Below are positions 34,675 through 44,113 of a DNA stretch of 45,720 nucleotides, one piece after another. The translations under genes were made by a program, and so were the position numbers. Under the pieces are notes generated by a model that was not told the DNA's origin, made no database searches, and saw only the letters and a list, made by a program, of their open reading frames with translations. Position 1 is the stretch's first letter. Each line of letters starts with the position of its first letter. The stretch covers positions 1 to 45,720 of the forward strand of contig NZ_QFAY01000024.1 of NCBI RefSeq assembly GCF_017884005.1, read 5' to 3'. The stretch comes from Streptococcus panodentis (GTDB lineage Bacteria > Bacillota > Bacilli > Lactobacillales > Streptococcaceae).

Positions 34675-35532
34675 CTAATAAGTCCCTTCTTCTCCCTGAC
34701 TGGTCAAAATCACAGGGCCGTCTTTGCTAATGACAAACTGGTGCTCATACTGGCAGGAAAGTCCGCCGTCAAGAGTCTTATGGGCCCAGCCAGTCTCAAA
34801 ATCGGTATCGATTTCCCAGGTTCCGGTCGAAATCATAGGCTCAATGGTCAAGACCATGCCTTCACGCAGACGCAGACCGCGGCCGGCCCGGCCGTAGTGG
34901 GGCACCATGGGCTCCTCGTGCATGGTCGGACCGACTCCATGGCCGACCAAATCGCGCACAACGCCGTAGCCATGGCTTTCAGCGTATTCCTGAATAGCTG
35001 CGCCGATGTCACCGATGCGATTGCCGACCTTGGCTGCTTCAATCCCGCGGTAGAGGCATTCCTTGGTCACATCCATCAGCTGCTGAGCTTGAGGGCTGAC
35101 CTGCCCCACTGCATAGGCCCAGCAAGAGTCCGCCACCCCGCCGCGGAAATTCTCAGTATACTGCTTCATGAGCTTCACATTATCAAAATCCAGCTTGGAG
35201 ACATCCAGCTCGGCCTTGTCCACCAGACCGACTACCATATCTACCTTGATCAGATCGCCTTCCTCCAGCTTTTGGTGGCGGGGAAAAGCATGAGCGACTT
35301 CGTCATTGAGCGAGCAGCAAGTCGCATAGGGATAGTCCATGACAGAGCCTTCTACTCCGATCTGCAGGGGCAGAGCATTGTCTTCCTTGCAGCGTCTGCG
35401 GACATATTCCTCAATTTCCCACATATCCAGCCCCGGCCGAATCAAATCTCTGAGACCGATATGGATGGAAGCTAAAAAATCTCCGCTTTTGTCCATCAAG
35501 TCAATTTCACGCTGTGATTTTAAGGTAATCAT
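34675..35532 (-). CDS. map: Methionine aminopeptidase, type I
   Basis: This 285-aa enzyme removes the initiator Met from nascent proteins. The five metal ligands sit in KVDMVVGLVDKAELD (with the streptococcal insertion that lengthens the protein beyond the usual ~250 residues), GHGVGPTMHEEP, MVLTIEPMI and CQYEHQF. The catalytic His is in YATCCSLNDEVAHAFP. It is encoded 21 bases after spxR. Confidence 0.95.
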   Translation of the reverse strand: MITLKSQREIDLMDKSGDFLASIHIGLRDLIRPGLDMWEIEEYVRRRCKEDNALPLQIGVEGSVMDYPYATCCSLNDEVAHAFPRHQKLEEGDLIKVDMVVGLVDKAELDVSKLDFDNVKLMKQYTENFRGGVADSCWAYAVGQVSPQAQQLMDVTKECLYRGIEAAKVGNRIGDIGAAIQEYAESHGYGVVRDLVGHGVGPTMHEEPMVPHYGRAGRGLRLREGMVLTIEPMISTGTWEIDTDFETGWAHKTLDGGLSCQYEHQFVISKDGPVILTSQGEEGTY

Positions 35533-35553
35533 TCTTTCTTTTCTTTCCTCTTC

Positions 35554-36831
35554 TTAATTAATTTTCACTGTAATTGTTGCTTTGGCAATCAGCACGGCAT
35601 CCAGATACATTTCGTAGTCAACAATGGCTGTCCGTCTGGTCTGCCGGATAATGCGGGGCTGAATGTGCAGCAGATCATCAATCTGAACAGCCTGAAAGAA
35701 ATAGATCATCATCTGATCAATAATCAGGCTGCGGCCGCTGTTGACCATGAGCTGCTGCGTGATACGGGTCAGGATTTCTGTCAGAACGCCGTTGGCCAGG
35801 ACTCCATTTTGCTCCAGCATAAAGGGCTCCACGGTGAAAGAAAACAAATCATCCTGCCGCTGCAGCTTCTGAGCGACCTGCTCGCTGAAGGTCGGCAGAC
35901 TGGAAATCTGCGACCGGCTCATTTTTTCCATAATATCCCGCCGGGTAATGACCCCCAGAAGTGTCTGATTACCGCGCACGACCGGAATCATCTCGAAATC
36001 TTCTGCAATCATGCGCTGGCTGATATTGGCAATATTGGCTGACAGGCCGGTCATAAAGACCTTGCGGGTCATGACCTTGTCCAAGGTTGTCAGAGGCGAC
36101 TTATCACCTGCATCCCGCATAGTAACAACACCGACCAGCATCTGGTGCTGATTGATGACGGGAAAACGGCTGGCCCGATTGCGGCGGACCAGATCCAAAT
36201 AATCGCGGACGGTATCTGTATCGTGCAGAAAGCCGTATTCATGAGCAGAGCGGTAGACCTGCTCTACCGTCAGTATATCCGTCTTGATCTGCATGTTGGA
36301 CAGGGCCCGGTTGATCATGGTTGCTACCGTATAGGTGTCATGCTTGGTCCTGAGTACCGGGATATTGAGACGGTTGGCCAGCCTGAGAACATCCGGACTG
36401 ACCTCAAAACCGCCGGTCACCAGCACAGCATTTTCATTTTCCAAGGCCAAAATCTGAATCCGGGTCCGATCTCCGACAATCAGGAGCCCGCCCTCCGTCA
36501 GATAGCGCAGGATATTCTGCTCGGTCATAGCCCCGATAGAAAATTTGTTGAACTCTTTGTTCAGACCAGCCTCACCGGCCAGCACTTCCGAGCCGGTAAT
36601 CTCCACAATTTCCTTATAGGTCAGATGCTCCAAAACCACTTTCTTGGACTTGACCCGGACCGTGCCGCTGCGGGGCCGCGTTTCAACAATCCCGCGATTC
36701 TCCGCTTCCTTAATAGCCCGATAGGCCGTGCCGTCACTGACACCCAGATAATTGGAAATGCTGCGGACGCTGACCCTCTTGCCAATAGGCAGATTTTCAA
36801 GATAGGCTAAAATTTCCTGATGCTTACTCAT
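35554..36831 (-). CDS. spxR: SpxR-like regulator (HTH, DRTGG, CBS pair, hotdog)
   Basis: This 425-aa protein has an N-terminal winged helix (YLGVSDGTAYRAIKEAENRG, residues ~20-55) and a DRTGG-type middle domain (GGLLIVGDRTRIQ). Two CBS domains follow (VTMRDAGDKSPLT; VITRRDIMEKMSR), then a C-terminal hotdog/thioesterase-like domain (QVDDLLHIQPRIIRQTRR region). This is the architecture of pneumococcal SpxR, which controls the spxB pyruvate oxidase and virulence genes and may sense an adenine nucleotide or CoA derivative. The start at 36831 (MSKHQEIL, behind GGAGA) is chosen over 36966, which lies inside the upstream acetyltransferase. The genes overlap by 8 bases. Confidence 0.9.
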   Translation of the reverse strand: MSKHQEILAYLENLPIGKRVSVRSISNYLGVSDGTAYRAIKEAENRGIVETRPRSGTVRVKSKKVVLEHLTYKEIVEITGSEVLAGEAGLNKEFNKFSIGAMTEQNILRYLTEGGLLIVGDRTRIQILALENENAVLVTGGFEVSPDVLRLANRLNIPVLRTKHDTYTVATMINRALSNMQIKTDILTVEQVYRSAHEYGFLHDTDTVRDYLDLVRRNRASRFPVINQHQMLVGVVTMRDAGDKSPLTTLDKVMTRKVFMTGLSANIANISQRMIAEDFEMIPVVRGNQTLLGVITRRDIMEKMSRSQISSLPTFSEQVAQKLQRQDDLFSFTVEPFMLEQNGVLANGVLTEILTRITQQLMVNSGRSLIIDQMMIYFFQAVQIDDLLHIQPRIIRQTRRTAIVDYEMYLDAVLIAKATITVKIN

Positions 36832-37375
36832 TGAAATCTCCTCTCTCATAGCGATATTCCATGTAATCCCGCATCTTTCGCGTGTAGCGGTCGCTTCCCT
36901 TGAATTGGCGGTAAAGCCTAAAGCCAGCCTTTTGGGCAACTTTCTGACTGGCCAGATTTTCCACATGGGTGATAATCGCTAAGCGCTTCAGATCAAACTG
37001 GGTAAAAGACAGGAAAACCATCTCTCGGACAACTTCTGTCATCAGGCCCTGTCCCCAATAATCCTGCCGCAGAAAATAGCCCAATTCTGCCTCTTTTTTT
37101 ATCTCGTCTATTTTTTCAAACTTAACAGAGCCAATCATTTCCTGACTTTCCTTATCACAGATAGCCCAAATCCCCAAGGGATTTTTCATAAAATAATTGG
37201 CAATTACATACTGACTCTCCTGCAGACTGGCCTCGGTCGGAAAGATAAACTGGGTATTGTCAGGATTGGAGGCAATTTTATAAAGGGCTGCCGCATCCTC
37301 AAAGAGGACCGGCCGCAAAAAAGCATGGGCAGTCTCTGTAAAGGAAAAGGCTGCTAACTGTGTCCACAAATTCAT
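36824..37375 (-). CDS. GNAT acetyltransferase, RimJ/RimL-like
   Basis: This 183-aa protein of the acetyltransferase_3 type has FLRPVLFEDAAALYKIASNP at the start, the acetyl-CoA region ELGYFLRQDYWGQGLMTEVV, then AIITHVENLASQKVAQKAGF. It probably acetylates a protein N-terminus or a small amine; the substrate is unknown. It lies between murA and spxR, overlaps the spxR start, and follows the murA terminator. Confidence 0.87.
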   Translation of the reverse strand: MNLWTQLAAFSFTETAHAFLRPVLFEDAAALYKIASNPDNTQFIFPTEASLQESQYVIANYFMKNPLGIWAICDKESQEMIGSVKFEKIDEIKKEAELGYFLRQDYWGQGLMTEVVREMVFLSFTQFDLKRLAIITHVENLASQKVAQKAGFRLYRQFKGSDRYTRKMRDYMEYRYERGDFNE

Positions 37376-37387
37376 CTGCTACCTCTA

Positions 37388-37413
37388 CAAAAAATAAGCG
37401 AGACCCGCTTATT
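37388..37413 (-). terminator. Terminator of murA
   Basis: On the minus strand AATAAGCG and CGCTTATT with a 5-base loop are followed by a T run. The 5' arm includes the murA stop codon itself. Confidence 0.85.
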
Positions 37414-38668
37414 CTTCGATGAGCTGGATATCCGCACCCAGACTCGTCAATTTTTCAATAATATTGGAATAGCCGCGCAGGATAAACTCCACGTTGGTGA
37501 TTTCGGTCCTGCCTTCAGCCATGAGCCCTGCTATGACGAGAGCTGCACCGGCCCGCAGATCCGTTGCCTTGACAGATGCCCCCTGCAGCTGGTTGGGGCC
37601 CTCATAGACAATCTGGTCCCCTTTGGTGGCAATTCTGCCCGCCATCTTGGCCAATTCTGCCACATGATTGACCCGCTTTTCATAGATGGTATCAATAATC
37701 TTTCCATGGCCCTCAGCCGTCAGCAAAAGCGGCGTAATCGGCTGTTGTAGGTCAGTTGCAAAACCAGGATAAGGCGAGGTTTTGATATGAATGGCTCTTA
37801 AACTCTCCTGCTTCTCGACAAAAACACTGTCCTCAGAAACAGTCATCCGAACTCCCATTTCCTCCAGCTTGGCAATGAAGCCTTCCAAGTGCTCATAAAG
37901 CACATTGCTGATCTGAATCCCATGGCCAATAGCGGCAGCCAGAGCAATATAGGTCCCTGCCTCAATTCGATCAGGAATGACCTGATGGCGGGTCCCATGA
38001 AGGCGCTCAACGCCTTCAATCGTGATGATGTCAGTCCCAGCCCCCCGAATATGAGCTCCCATATTATTCAAGAGGGTCGCCACATCAATGATTTCTGGCT
38101 CCCGCGCTGCATTTTCAATAATCGTACGGCCCTTAGCCTTGACAGCAGCCAGCATAGTATTAATGGTCGCACCGACGCTGACCGTATCCATGTAAATACT
38201 GGCTCCTTTAAGCGGCTGACCGCCGGTAGCCAGATGCATAGCATTGCCGCTCATGGTCATCCGCGCCCCCATAGCCTCAAAAGCTTTGAGGTGCAGATCG
38301 ATAGGCCGCGGCCCTAAATCGCAGCCGCCGGGCAGGCCGACTGTCGCTTCGCCGTAACGGCCTAAAAGACTGCCGTAAAAATAGTAAGAGGCCCGCAGAC
38401 TGTTAATCTTTCCATAAGGCATGGGCATATTTTTCAGACCGCGCGGATCAATTTCCAAGCTGTCCTCACTGCGCTTGACTTTGGCTCCCATAGCCTCCAT
38501 GATGTCAATCAGGCTGTCAACATCCGAAATAGCCGGAACGCCGTCCAGCGTCACAATATCATCCGCCAGGATAACAGCCGGAATCAAAGCCACCACACTG
38601 TTTTTGGCACCATTAATAGTCACCTCTCCTTTTAAGGGGCGACCGCCGTTTATCACAATTTTTTTCAT
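37409..38668 (-). CDS. murA: UDP-N-acetylglucosamine 1-carboxyvinyltransferase
   Basis: This 419-aa enzyme transfers enolpyruvate from PEP to UDP-GlcNAc, the first committed step of peptidoglycan synthesis. Lys22 (INGAKNSV) and the catalytic, fosfomycin-binding Cys116 ([11 protein letters not shown]) are present, as are the Arg-rich sugar site and [12 protein letters not shown] near the end. Low-GC Gram-positives carry two MurA genes. Which of the two this is cannot be settled here, although the neighbourhood with spxR resembles the pneumococcal second copy. Confidence 0.95.
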   Translation of the reverse strand: MKKIVINGGRPLKGEVTINGAKNSVVALIPAVILADDIVTLDGVPAISDVDSLIDIMEAMGAKVKRSEDSLEIDPRGLKNMPMPYGKINSLRASYYFYGSLLGRYGEATVGLPGGCDLGPRPIDLHLKAFEAMGARMTMSGNAMHLATGGQPLKGASIYMDTVSVGATINTMLAAVKAKGRTIIENAAREPEIIDVATLLNNMGAHIRGAGTDIITIEGVERLHGTRHQVIPDRIEAGTYIALAAAIGHGIQISNVLYEHLEGFIAKLEEMGVRMTVSEDSVFVEKQESLRAIHIKTSPYPGFATDLQQPITPLLLTAEGHGKIIDTIYEKRVNHVAELAKMAGRIATKGDQIVYEGPNQLQGASVKATDLRAGAALVIAGLMAEGRTEITNVEFILRGYSNIIEKLTSLGADIQLIEE

Positions 38669-38749
38669 GTTGAATATTAAGCTCTTTCAAGGTATTGCTA
38701 TTTATTATATCACAGATTTGCGAAATTTCCTAGACTTTTGAAAAAATCA

Positions 38750-39245
38750 GGACAGAGAGGGCAAATTGAAATAAGATTGAAACAGAAAAAAGAGGGGGGC
38801 GGGAAAGAACTCCAAACAAGTCAACAGAGTTCATCTTCCCACCCCCGCGAGGTTGAAGGACTCTTTTATACAGTATCTTCCCAAAGATCCATCCCTCTGT
38901 GGGTGAGGACACAGCCATCATGGGAGTCTGTCCCAGCCTCACTTATCCACAACCTTTCTACCTCGCTATCCTATTTCTAGGTTCGGGCCGAGGCTGAGAC
39001 AAAAGTCCTTCAGTCTCGCTTTGTTTTGGTAAAAAACTTTTGACGCGGTAGCTGATTGCTCAAAGCACTGCTTTGAGGTTACGGATGAAACATCCGTTAG
39101 GATGTGTCAAGACTGTTCATCTTTTAGACTCCAAAAAGCTCCTAATCATCCTCGCGGGGCTGGGACGACGAACTAAATTTTTTCAAAATTTAGTTCTGTC
39201 CCACCGCCCTTATCCCCAGCCTCCAGCAGTCCTTCCGGACTGTTG
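38750..39245. repeat. Dispersed modular repeat, copy D
   Basis: This ~500-base non-coding mosaic fills most of the gap between murA and metK. It shares CTCGCTTTGTTTTGGTAAAAA, TTGACGCGGTAGCTGATTGC and GGATGTGTCAAGACTGTTC with copy C. It shares the AACTAAATTT..AAATTTAGTTCTG palindrome with copy A, and CATCATGGGAGTCTGTC with the inverse of a part of copy C. It ends in a single unit related to the 56-base tandem repeat. The remaining gap, 39246-39366, shows nothing I can name. Confidence 0.8.
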
Positions 39246-39366
39246 GAGCAAGGCGATCTAACGACGGAATAAAAGATAAACGAAATAACGATAAACTCAA
39301 AAGACCGGACTTTTTGCCCAGCCTTTTTGTATATTTCTATCGTCCGATTTACAAGACCTAGCGGTT

Positions 39367-40557
39367 CTATCGGACGGCCGCTTTCAAAGCAGCTGCTTTG
39401 TCCGTTTTTTCCCAAGGCAGATCGATATCCGTCCGTCCCATATGGCCGTAAGCCGCTGTCTGGCGGTAAATCGGCCGTTTCAGATCCAGCATTTGGATAA
39501 TGCCGGCCGGACGCAAATCGAAAATCTGACGAACCGCTTCCTGCAGCTTGCTTTCTGAAACAGCACCTGTCCCAAAGGTATCAATGCGAACCGAAACCGG
39601 CTGCGCCACACCGATGGCATAGGCCAGCTGCACTTCTGCTTTCTTGGCCAGTCCGGCTGCTACGATATTTTTGGCAATATAGCGGGCTGCATAGGAAGCC
39701 GAGCGGTCAACCTTGGTCGCATCCTTGCCAGAGAAAGCACCGCCGCCGTGACGGGCATAGCCGCCATAGGTATCAACGATAATCTTGCGGCCGGTCAGAC
39801 CGGAATCCCCCTGCGGCCCCCCAATGACAAAGCGGCCGGTCGGATTGATAAAGAATTTGGTCTGCTCATCCAGATATTGGGCCGGAATCACGGCTTTGAT
39901 GACCTTGTCAATCACATCGCGGTGAATCGCTTCATTGGTCGCTTCTGGGTCATGCTGGGTGGAAATGACCACCGTATCCACGCGCACCGGCTGATCCTGC
40001 TCATCGTACTCGACAGTCACCTGTGACTTGGCATCAGGCCGCAGGTAGCTGATTTCGCCTGATTTGCGCAATTCTGCCAAGCGGCGGACCAGCTGATGGC
40101 TGAGTGAGATGGGCAGCGGCATGAGCTCTGGCGTTTCATCCACGGCAAAGCCAAACATAAGCCCCTGGTCTCCTGCACCAATCAAGTCCAGCGGGTCCTG
40201 GTCTGCATTTCCGCGCACTTCCAGCGCTTCATTGACCCCCTGAGCAATATCCGGCGACTGCTCTACCAGCGACGGATGGACACCGACCGTCTCAGCAGAA
40301 AAGCCATAGGCCGTATCGGTATAGCCAATCTCAGCAATGGTATCGCGAACCACCCGGTTGATGTCCACATAGGCCTTGGTCGAAATTTCACCAAAAACAT
40401 GGACCGACCCAGTATAGACAGCTGTTTCAGCTGCCACATGGGCCTCAGGATCCTGCTCTAAAATCGCATCCAGAATCGCATCTGAAATTTGATCTGCAAT
40501 CTTATCCGGATGCCCCTCCGATACAGACTCAGACGTGAAAAGTTTACGTTCTGACAT
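39367..40557 (-). CDS. metK: S-adenosylmethionine synthase
   Basis: This 396-aa enzyme makes SAM from methionine and ATP. Signatures are [18 protein letters not shown], the hexapeptide region [12 protein letters not shown], and [17 protein letters not shown] with the metal- and potassium-binding residues. The ATG at 40557 is chosen: it lies just after the GGGGGG ribosome site of the SMK box. A longer frame to 40602 would begin inside the riboswitch. Confidence 0.97.
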   Translation of the reverse strand: MSERKLFTSESVSEGHPDKIADQISDAILDAILEQDPEAHVAAETAVYTGSVHVFGEISTKAYVDINRVVRDTIAEIGYTDTAYGFSAETVGVHPSLVEQSPDIAQGVNEALEVRGNADQDPLDLIGAGDQGLMFGFAVDETPELMPLPISLSHQLVRRLAELRKSGEISYLRPDAKSQVTVEYDEQDQPVRVDTVVISTQHDPEATNEAIHRDVIDKVIKAVIPAQYLDEQTKFFINPTGRFVIGGPQGDSGLTGRKIIVDTYGGYARHGGGAFSGKDATKVDRSASYAARYIAKNIVAAGLAKKAEVQLAYAIGVAQPVSVRIDTFGTGAVSESKLQEAVRQIFDLRPAGIIQMLDLKRPIYRQTAAYGHMGRTDIDLPWEKTDKAAALKAAVR

Positions 40558-40562
40558 AGAAA

Positions 40563-40633
40563 TGTCCCCCCTTAAATAAATTGTTATAGAGTTACAAAGC
40601 ACTGATAGGAAATTCCTACCACCTTATCGGGAC
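40563..40633 (-). promoter_or_regulatory. SMK box (SAM-III) riboswitch
   Basis: On the minus strand the leader opens with GTCCCGATAAGGTGG, has an inner arm TAGGAATTTCCTA, then the conserved GCTTTGTAAC, and ends with GGGGGGAC. The 5' GTCCC can pair with the 3' GGGAC and so mask the ribosome site, the defining trick of the SMK box of lactic acid bacteria. High SAM should block metK translation. Confidence 0.87.
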
Positions 40634-40647
40634 TATATAACGCCTTT

Positions 40648-40656
40648 ATTATACCA
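40648..40656 (-). promoter_or_regulatory. Extended -10 promoter of metK
   Basis: On the minus strand TGGTATAAT is a perfect extended -10, with TATAAT at 40648-40653. It lies 14 bases upstream of the first base of the SMK box, which fits a transcript that starts just before the riboswitch. Confidence 0.7.
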
Positions 40657-40688
40657 CTTTTTATTAAAAAAATCAGAATCTTTTAAAT

Positions 40689-40717
40689 AGAAAAAGCTAT
40701 AGCCGGAAACTATAGCT
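40689..40717 (-). terminator. Terminator upstream of metK
   Basis: On the minus strand AGCTATAG and CTATAGCT with a 7-base loop are followed by TTTTCT. It separates the second type VII locus and its decayed flank from metK. Confidence 0.8.
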
Positions 40718-41278
40718 ACCCCTGCTGCCAGTTGGCAACGTATCCTAAATGATAGGTCCGAATAGCCCGTTCCAGCTCCAATGGCAATCCTGCTAAAGAT
40801 TTGGCCGGCGGATGTTCAATATCGGACTCTGTATTAGGATGAAAATCCTGTGAACCCGAATAAACTGCCAATCATACGATAACATGTTCGATGAGATGTG
40901 ATACCCGCTTCTGATTGGAACAGCATCAAAGCCAACACAGAAACAGCTGAAAACTTGCACTCTTTCACCTTCTTACGTGGACCAGCTCATCAGGAGCGAT
41001 TCTTTGATCGATGTCAGGGCAGACTTGATCAAGCTGCAGCATGCTGAGTTGAAGATAGCGGCGTTTGGCTGTATAAAAGAAATACCCATTTGGTTTCCTC
41101 TGCTTTTTTCTTTACTTGCAGTGTAGACCAAATGGGCTTTTTTGTGAAACAGCATCAGCTGGCAGCAGGGGGACATTTTTATGAGCATTCCATCTGATTT
41201 CATCTCAATTCTCAGCAAATATACTTCTGCTAGGAACTGCTTCCTACGTCCCTTAAACTAGAAAATTTCAATGCCTGC
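40718..41278. other. Gene-free region with possible coding relics
   Basis: This ~560-base region lies between metK and the second type VII locus. On the minus strand a frame of 46 codons ends HLGYVANWQQG and a stop, without a start. Other short open stretches occur in both strands, none with a recognised family. At 41088-41141 a long-arm hairpin ACCCATTTGGT / ACCAAATGGG is followed by CTTTTTTG on the plus strand. The region looks like relics of lost genes. Confidence 0.4.
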
Positions 41279-41608
41279 TTAGTCATCTTGCTCTCTGGCT
41301 TTTTTCTTATAAAGCGCATCTAAATGCTCCTCATAATCCCAACGAAGTTTCGAACGTTTCTCATCGATATCATCGATTTGCTCCAGAACCTCTTTTTGAA
41401 ACAGTTCCGCATTGGTATCCATTTGAAAAATATCTGTATAGGCTTCTACAGGCAATTCCCCATCTGCTATCTGGTAAACCTCATCTTTCAACTGCTCCGT
41501 CGTATAAAGGATATAAGACAAATTATCTTCTAGGTATTCCTCTTTTTTCTTTAGCTCCCTCATGCTTTTATCAAACTGTTCATCTAGTTTATAAATTTCT
41601 TCATTCAT
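41279..41608 (-). CDS. Small type VII effector partner (TlaA2/DUF3958-like), locus 2
   Basis: This 109-aa acidic and basic helical protein probably forms a long coiled coil (LDEQFDKSMRELKKKEEYLED). It has no signal peptide. It is the last gene after the toxin and the TlaA1-like gene, exactly as at 1233-1562, and has the same length as that protein despite low identity. The role as toxin-binding export partner is inferred from the S. aureus TslA system. Confidence 0.72.
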   Translation of the reverse strand: MNEEIYKLDEQFDKSMRELKKKEEYLEDNLSYILYTTEQLKDEVYQIADGELPVEAYTDIFQMDTNAELFQKEVLEQIDDIDEKRSKLRWDYEEHLDALYKKKAREQDD

Positions 41609-41623
41609 CTTTATTCCCTATGA

Positions 41624-41905
41624 CTAACTTTTGATTGGGCTTGTCAACTCTGGTTTTGGCATTTGCGACAGATAGTCTTTGGCTGCATCTGCTGCTTGCC
41701 CTTCCAGCCCATCCGTAATATTTGTGCTATACGTATTTTTTGCATAATCTTGAAGTTCTTGCGCTTTGCTATTTAACGTCTGCTGAAGCGCCTCCCTCTT
41801 AGCCTTAGCAGCAGCTACAGAGGCTGTAACTGCTGCTCTCACAGCTGCTCTTTGTTGATGTTTTAATAGTTGTATTATTAGATTTTCATTTATTTTTTCG
41901 GCCAT
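41624..41905 (-). CDS. Small type VII effector partner (TlaA1-like, SACOL2603-type), locus 2
   Basis: This 93-aa helical protein is Ala-rich (AAVRAAVTASVAAAKAK), contains GQAADAAKDYL, and ends MPKPELTSPIKS, matching the end plan of its counterpart at 1572-1868. It lies 38 bases after the toxin stop and 15 before the TlaA2-like gene. It probably forms the heteromeric export complex with the toxin's C-terminal domain (inference). Confidence 0.74.
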   Translation of the reverse strand: MAEKINENLIIQLLKHQQRAAVRAAVTASVAAAKAKREALQQTLNSKAQELQDYAKNTYSTNITDGLEGQAADAAKDYLSQMPKPELTSPIKS

Positions 41906-41943
41906 AATCGTCCTTTACTCCTAGCGTTTGCATTTAGGCTGAA

Positions 41944-43668
41944 TCAAGAGAAGGCTGCAAAAATATCTGCAGCGCCCTGAACATCGACTTCCTCAAGGGC
42001 CTGTGCACACCGAATCATGCTTTGAGAAAAATCAGTCATCTTGGTTTCGAATTCTTTTAAATGATTAATATTTGATTCGTAAATCCCAGAATCCCACAAG
42101 TTTTCAAAGGTTAATTCCAACATTAAATCCTCCAACTCCGAAGCAGACAGCAGGTGCCCTAAAGTCTGAATCGCACTTCTCTTGGATTCGATAAATTCCT
42201 TAAGATTTGATTCAGCATCGGCCAAGGTGGTTTTTACTTCAGCTATTTTTTGTTCAATATCTGAGCCGGCCAATTCTACAGCCATGTACAATAGCTGAGT
42301 CCTCAGCAAAATGCGCTCGTTGTAACTGCCTGCACGCCTGATTCTTTCATGAAAATTATTGGGATTATTAAAGTCAAGATTCTTTCGATTCCATTCCAAG
42401 GACTCCTTCTTTGCATCCTTGATGATTTTCGTATACTCTTTTTGATAATCTTGAAACACTTTTGAGAGTTTATCTTTATTTTTAGAAATTTCAGCAAAAT
42501 CATCCCAACTCAGTCCCAATCTTTCTTTTATATTCTCTATACCTGCTATAATAGGAAGCAGATCCTCCGCTTTTAAACCCGTTTGCAGCAGCCCTGCTAA
42601 TCTGCTAAACTCCTCCGGACTCATGGTTACTAGTTTTTCAATCGCTTTTTCCGGAATATACTTTTTTAAATTTTCAATGCTCTTTTTGTTTAATTCCGCA
42701 AGTCTATGACCAGCTTTCCATAACTCAGGATGGTAATCCTCAGAAACAGTCAAGATATTTCCCTTGCTATCTATCTGATAAGCGCCAAAGTCATGGGAAG
42801 AGTGTTTATCCATCATATTTGTATATTCAATGGGAACTACCACTCTGACATCACCAAGCTGCTGATCCCAAGGCTTTTCACGATTGAGCATACTAACAGG
42901 ATCAAAAGGGTTAACATAATAAGTTGTTTTAGCATCTAATTGTGGGATTTTATCGCCATAACCTGCTTTTTCCAGACTCTTAGTAGGATCCGGACCATCA
43001 AAAAGAACAATATGGCCAACCTTATTCAACTCTTCCTCATTAAGTCCTGCAACTCCCTGTATCGAAGTCATCGTCCCCAACGAATGAGCCGTTATATCCA
43101 TCTTGGCATCTGGTGCTGCATATTGGTTTAGTTCAGCTATTTTTGCCTTCATGCCTTCAGTAGCATGCTTGGCTTGAGGAATAATCGCGTCTGTCAAAGC
43201 AAAGGCCGCATCATTGTATACCCAATCTTGGAAGTTGAAATCGCTAGGATTATAAGTTTTCAAGTACCCAACTGGGTCCTTTTGTACCTTACCAATATCA
43301 ATTCCGAAACCATCGCTCCCACGAACGGCAAAATAGGTCTGTTTGGTATTTTGGTTAATCGTATCTGTATCAGTGACATAGTAGGCATTGTAGCCTGTCT
43401 TTTTGTCTTCAAGCAGTCCTTCATTGTCAGGTTGAAGATAAACCTTCCCTTGGTTGGGGAGGTCAGTGCCACCACCTTGGGTAACTTGGCCTTTTTTATC
43501 TTTGGCATCTTTAGAGAAGTCAAATACTAAAGACTTACCAGAATTAAGTATTTTTTGTTCTTCAGGAAGTAATTGTTCAAAACTAAATCCATTCGGTCTA
43601 TCCCTATAGGCTGATTCTGCTAATGAAGCATATATATTATTAAAATTTTTCAAATTCCAATTAGGCAA
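41944..43668 (-). CDS. Reverse-architecture type VII lipase toxin (TslA-like), copy 2
   Basis: This ~574-aa protein has an N-terminal alpha/beta-hydrolase domain with ITAHSLGTM (Ser196), NPFDPVSML (Asp256) and HSSHDFGAY (His292), a good triad. From about residue 360 it is a helical domain ending WDSGIYESNI..EEVDVQGAADIFAAFS, homologous to the end of toxin 1. The start is taken as TTG at 43668, because GAGGTGATC lies 3 bases upstream and the related stub at 45108-45221 has GAGGTGATAT then ATG at the same place. The GTG at 43677 lies inside that ribosome site. It overlaps the upstream lipoprotein gene by 8 bases. Confidence 0.83.
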   Translation of the reverse strand: MPNWNLKNFNNIYASLAESAYRDRPNGFSFEQLLPEEQKILNSGKSLVFDFSKDAKDKKGQVTQGGGTDLPNQGKVYLQPDNEGLLEDKKTGYNAYYVTDTDTINQNTKQTYFAVRGSDGFGIDIGKVQKDPVGYLKTYNPSDFNFQDWVYNDAAFALTDAIIPQAKHATEGMKAKIAELNQYAAPDAKMDITAHSLGTMTSIQGVAGLNEEELNKVGHIVLFDGPDPTKSLEKAGYGDKIPQLDAKTTYYVNPFDPVSMLNREKPWDQQLGDVRVVVPIEYTNMMDKHSSHDFGAYQIDSKGNILTVSEDYHPELWKAGHRLAELNKKSIENLKKYIPEKAIEKLVTMSPEEFSRLAGLLQTGLKAEDLLPIIAGIENIKERLGLSWDDFAEISKNKDKLSKVFQDYQKEYTKIIKDAKKESLEWNRKNLDFNNPNNFHERIRRAGSYNERILLRTQLLYMAVELAGSDIEQKIAEVKTTLADAESNLKEFIESKRSAIQTLGHLLSASELEDLMLELTFENLWDSGIYESNINHLKEFETKMTDFSQSMIRCAQALEEVDVQGAADIFAAFS

Positions 43669-44113
43669 AAAGATCACCTCTTATTCTTAATTGATTACTA
43701 AGGAACATCCCATCCATATTTAATGTTCCATCATCATTTATTGGAATTAATATTCCCCAACTTGAACTGTCAGCATTATTGAAGCCTCCATAAATTTGCA
43801 ACATTTCCCCCCCACCTTGAGGAGTACCATTACTCGCTTCACTCCATCTAACCCCATCCCAATCAATCTGAACTGATTCGACTTTTGGACTCTGGGCCTT
43901 CACAAAATCAATTATTTCTTGCTCATGATCTTTGAGATAAGCGAGCTGTTTTTGCTTGATAATTTCCTCGTCATCTTTGATAGCCTTTTTTGAAGAAGTA
44001 ACTTCCTTATCTTGTTTATTACTTTCTTTTTGAATCATGGCACATCCTCCTATACTTACTACTGCTATTATTGATGCAACTGTTGCAATTATGATTTTCG
44101 TTTGTTTATTCAT
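43661..44113 (-). CDS. Lipoprotein, candidate immunity (TilA-like), locus 2
   Basis: This 150-aa lipoprotein has a signal peptide and lipobox SIGGC (Cys24). The mature part has a Lys/Glu-rich helix (KQLAYLKDHEQEIIDFVKAQ), then SPKVESVQIDW, a glycine-rich NGTPQGGGE, and a variable end. The DUF1433-like or cystatin-like staphylococcal lipoproteins come to mind, but I cannot confirm the family. Being coupled to the intact lipase, it is the best candidate for its immunity protein, the place TilA takes in S. aureus. TATAAT near 44140 and AAGGAGA form its own promoter and ribosome site. Confidence 0.75.
   Translation of the reverse strand: MNKQTKIIIATVASIIAVVSIGGCAMIQKESNKQDKEVTSSKKAIKDDEEIIKQKQLAYLKDHEQEIIDFVKAQSPKVESVQIDWDGVRWSEASNGTPQGGGEMLQIYGGFNNADSSSWGILIPINDDGTLNMDGMFLSNQLRIRGDLFA

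Noticed and set aside
36832..36966. A 45-residue N-terminal extension of SpxR
   Set aside because: It lies within the upstream acetyltransferase gene in another frame, and MSKHQEIL with GGAGA at 36831 matches the family start.
38738..39261. Short plus-strand frames between murA and metK
   Set aside because: They consist of dispersed repeat sequence shared with other intergenic sites.
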